A DNA stretch of 33,918 bases from Prosthecobacter gellanilyticus (GTDB lineage Bacteria > Verrucomicrobiota > Verrucomicrobiia > Verrucomicrobiales > Verrucomicrobiaceae): positions 1-33,918 of the forward strand of contig NZ_BKAG01000064.1 of assembly GCF_007992435.1 (NCBI RefSeq). The letters are read 5' to 3'. Below the pieces are notes generated by a model. It was not told where the DNA came from and did no database searches. It saw only the letters and a list, made by a program, of their open reading frames with translations. The position numbers and the translations under genes were made by a program. Shown here one piece after another: positions 33,892 to 33,918 of this stretch (positions are counted from its first letter, which is position 1; each line of letters opens with the position of its first letter).

Positions 33892-33918
33892 GCCGGTGTG
33901 TCGGCGATTGTCGCGATA

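Overview
The window looks like chromosomal DNA of a Verrucomicrobium, most likely near Prosthecobacter/Verrucomicrobiaceae. This is inferred from gene content, not from a marker tree. The clues are a secreted planctomycete-type cytochrome c fused to an SHD1-like domain, a Tat-exported DUF1501 protein, a very large lamin-tail/Calx-beta/phytase-like surface protein, many secreted carbohydrate-active hydrolases, high GC, and almost no Shine-Dalgarno sequences before the start codons. No rRNA, tRNA, CRISPR array, transposase or phage gene was found.

Layout. 1-1.7 kb: leftward housekeeping genes rpoZ (omega) and smpB, then a leftward cytochrome c/SHD1 gene with a strong terminator. 1.77-4.06 kb: a membrane-anchored protein with two degenerate kinase-like domains. 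4.2-4.6 kb: two tiny lipoproteins too short for routine gene calling, followed by a terminator. 4.6-7.8 kb: leftward SDR oxidoreductase and secreted CehA/McbA-type metallohydrolase. 8-10.2 kb: monomeric NADP-isocitrate dehydrogenase. 10.2-10.9 kb: an odd segment holding a perfect 10-bp hairpin abutting a start codon, a protein with a duplicated Cys/His module, and four tandem 11-bp repeats that look like a double PHO box. 10.9-14.7 kb: divergent AraC regulator and SDR-SDR-zinc alcohol dehydrogenase cluster, resembling aldehyde/electrophile-responsive yqhC-type loci. 14.7-15.6 kb: ArsR regulator and AHSA1/SRPBCC pair with a dyad operator. 15.7-18.8 kb: divergent Tat-exported propeller-like protein and secreted alpha/beta hydrolase. 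18.8-20.25 kb: gatB. 20.25-20.73 kb: a 482-bp divergent intergenic region that can fold into a branched RNA. 20.7-28.0 kb: the 2,430-residue multidomain exported protein. 28.0-29.7 kb: MFS exporter with a C-terminal monooxygenase-like domain. 29.8-33.9 kb: DUF1501 protein, a small unknown protein, and an apparent operon of secreted polysaccharide deacetylase and CE1-type esterase.

How the genes work together. The secreted hydrolases, esterases, deacetylase, DUF1501 protein and giant adhesin-like protein fit a polymer-degrading, surface-active lifestyle. The AraC and ArsR modules look like self-contained stress regulons. The least explained signals are the PHO-box-like array in a convergent gap with no obvious downstream gene, the branched RNA candidate upstream of the giant gene, the duplicated Cys/His-module protein, and the tandem pseudokinase protein. 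I did not find one coherent, clearly new multi-gene system.
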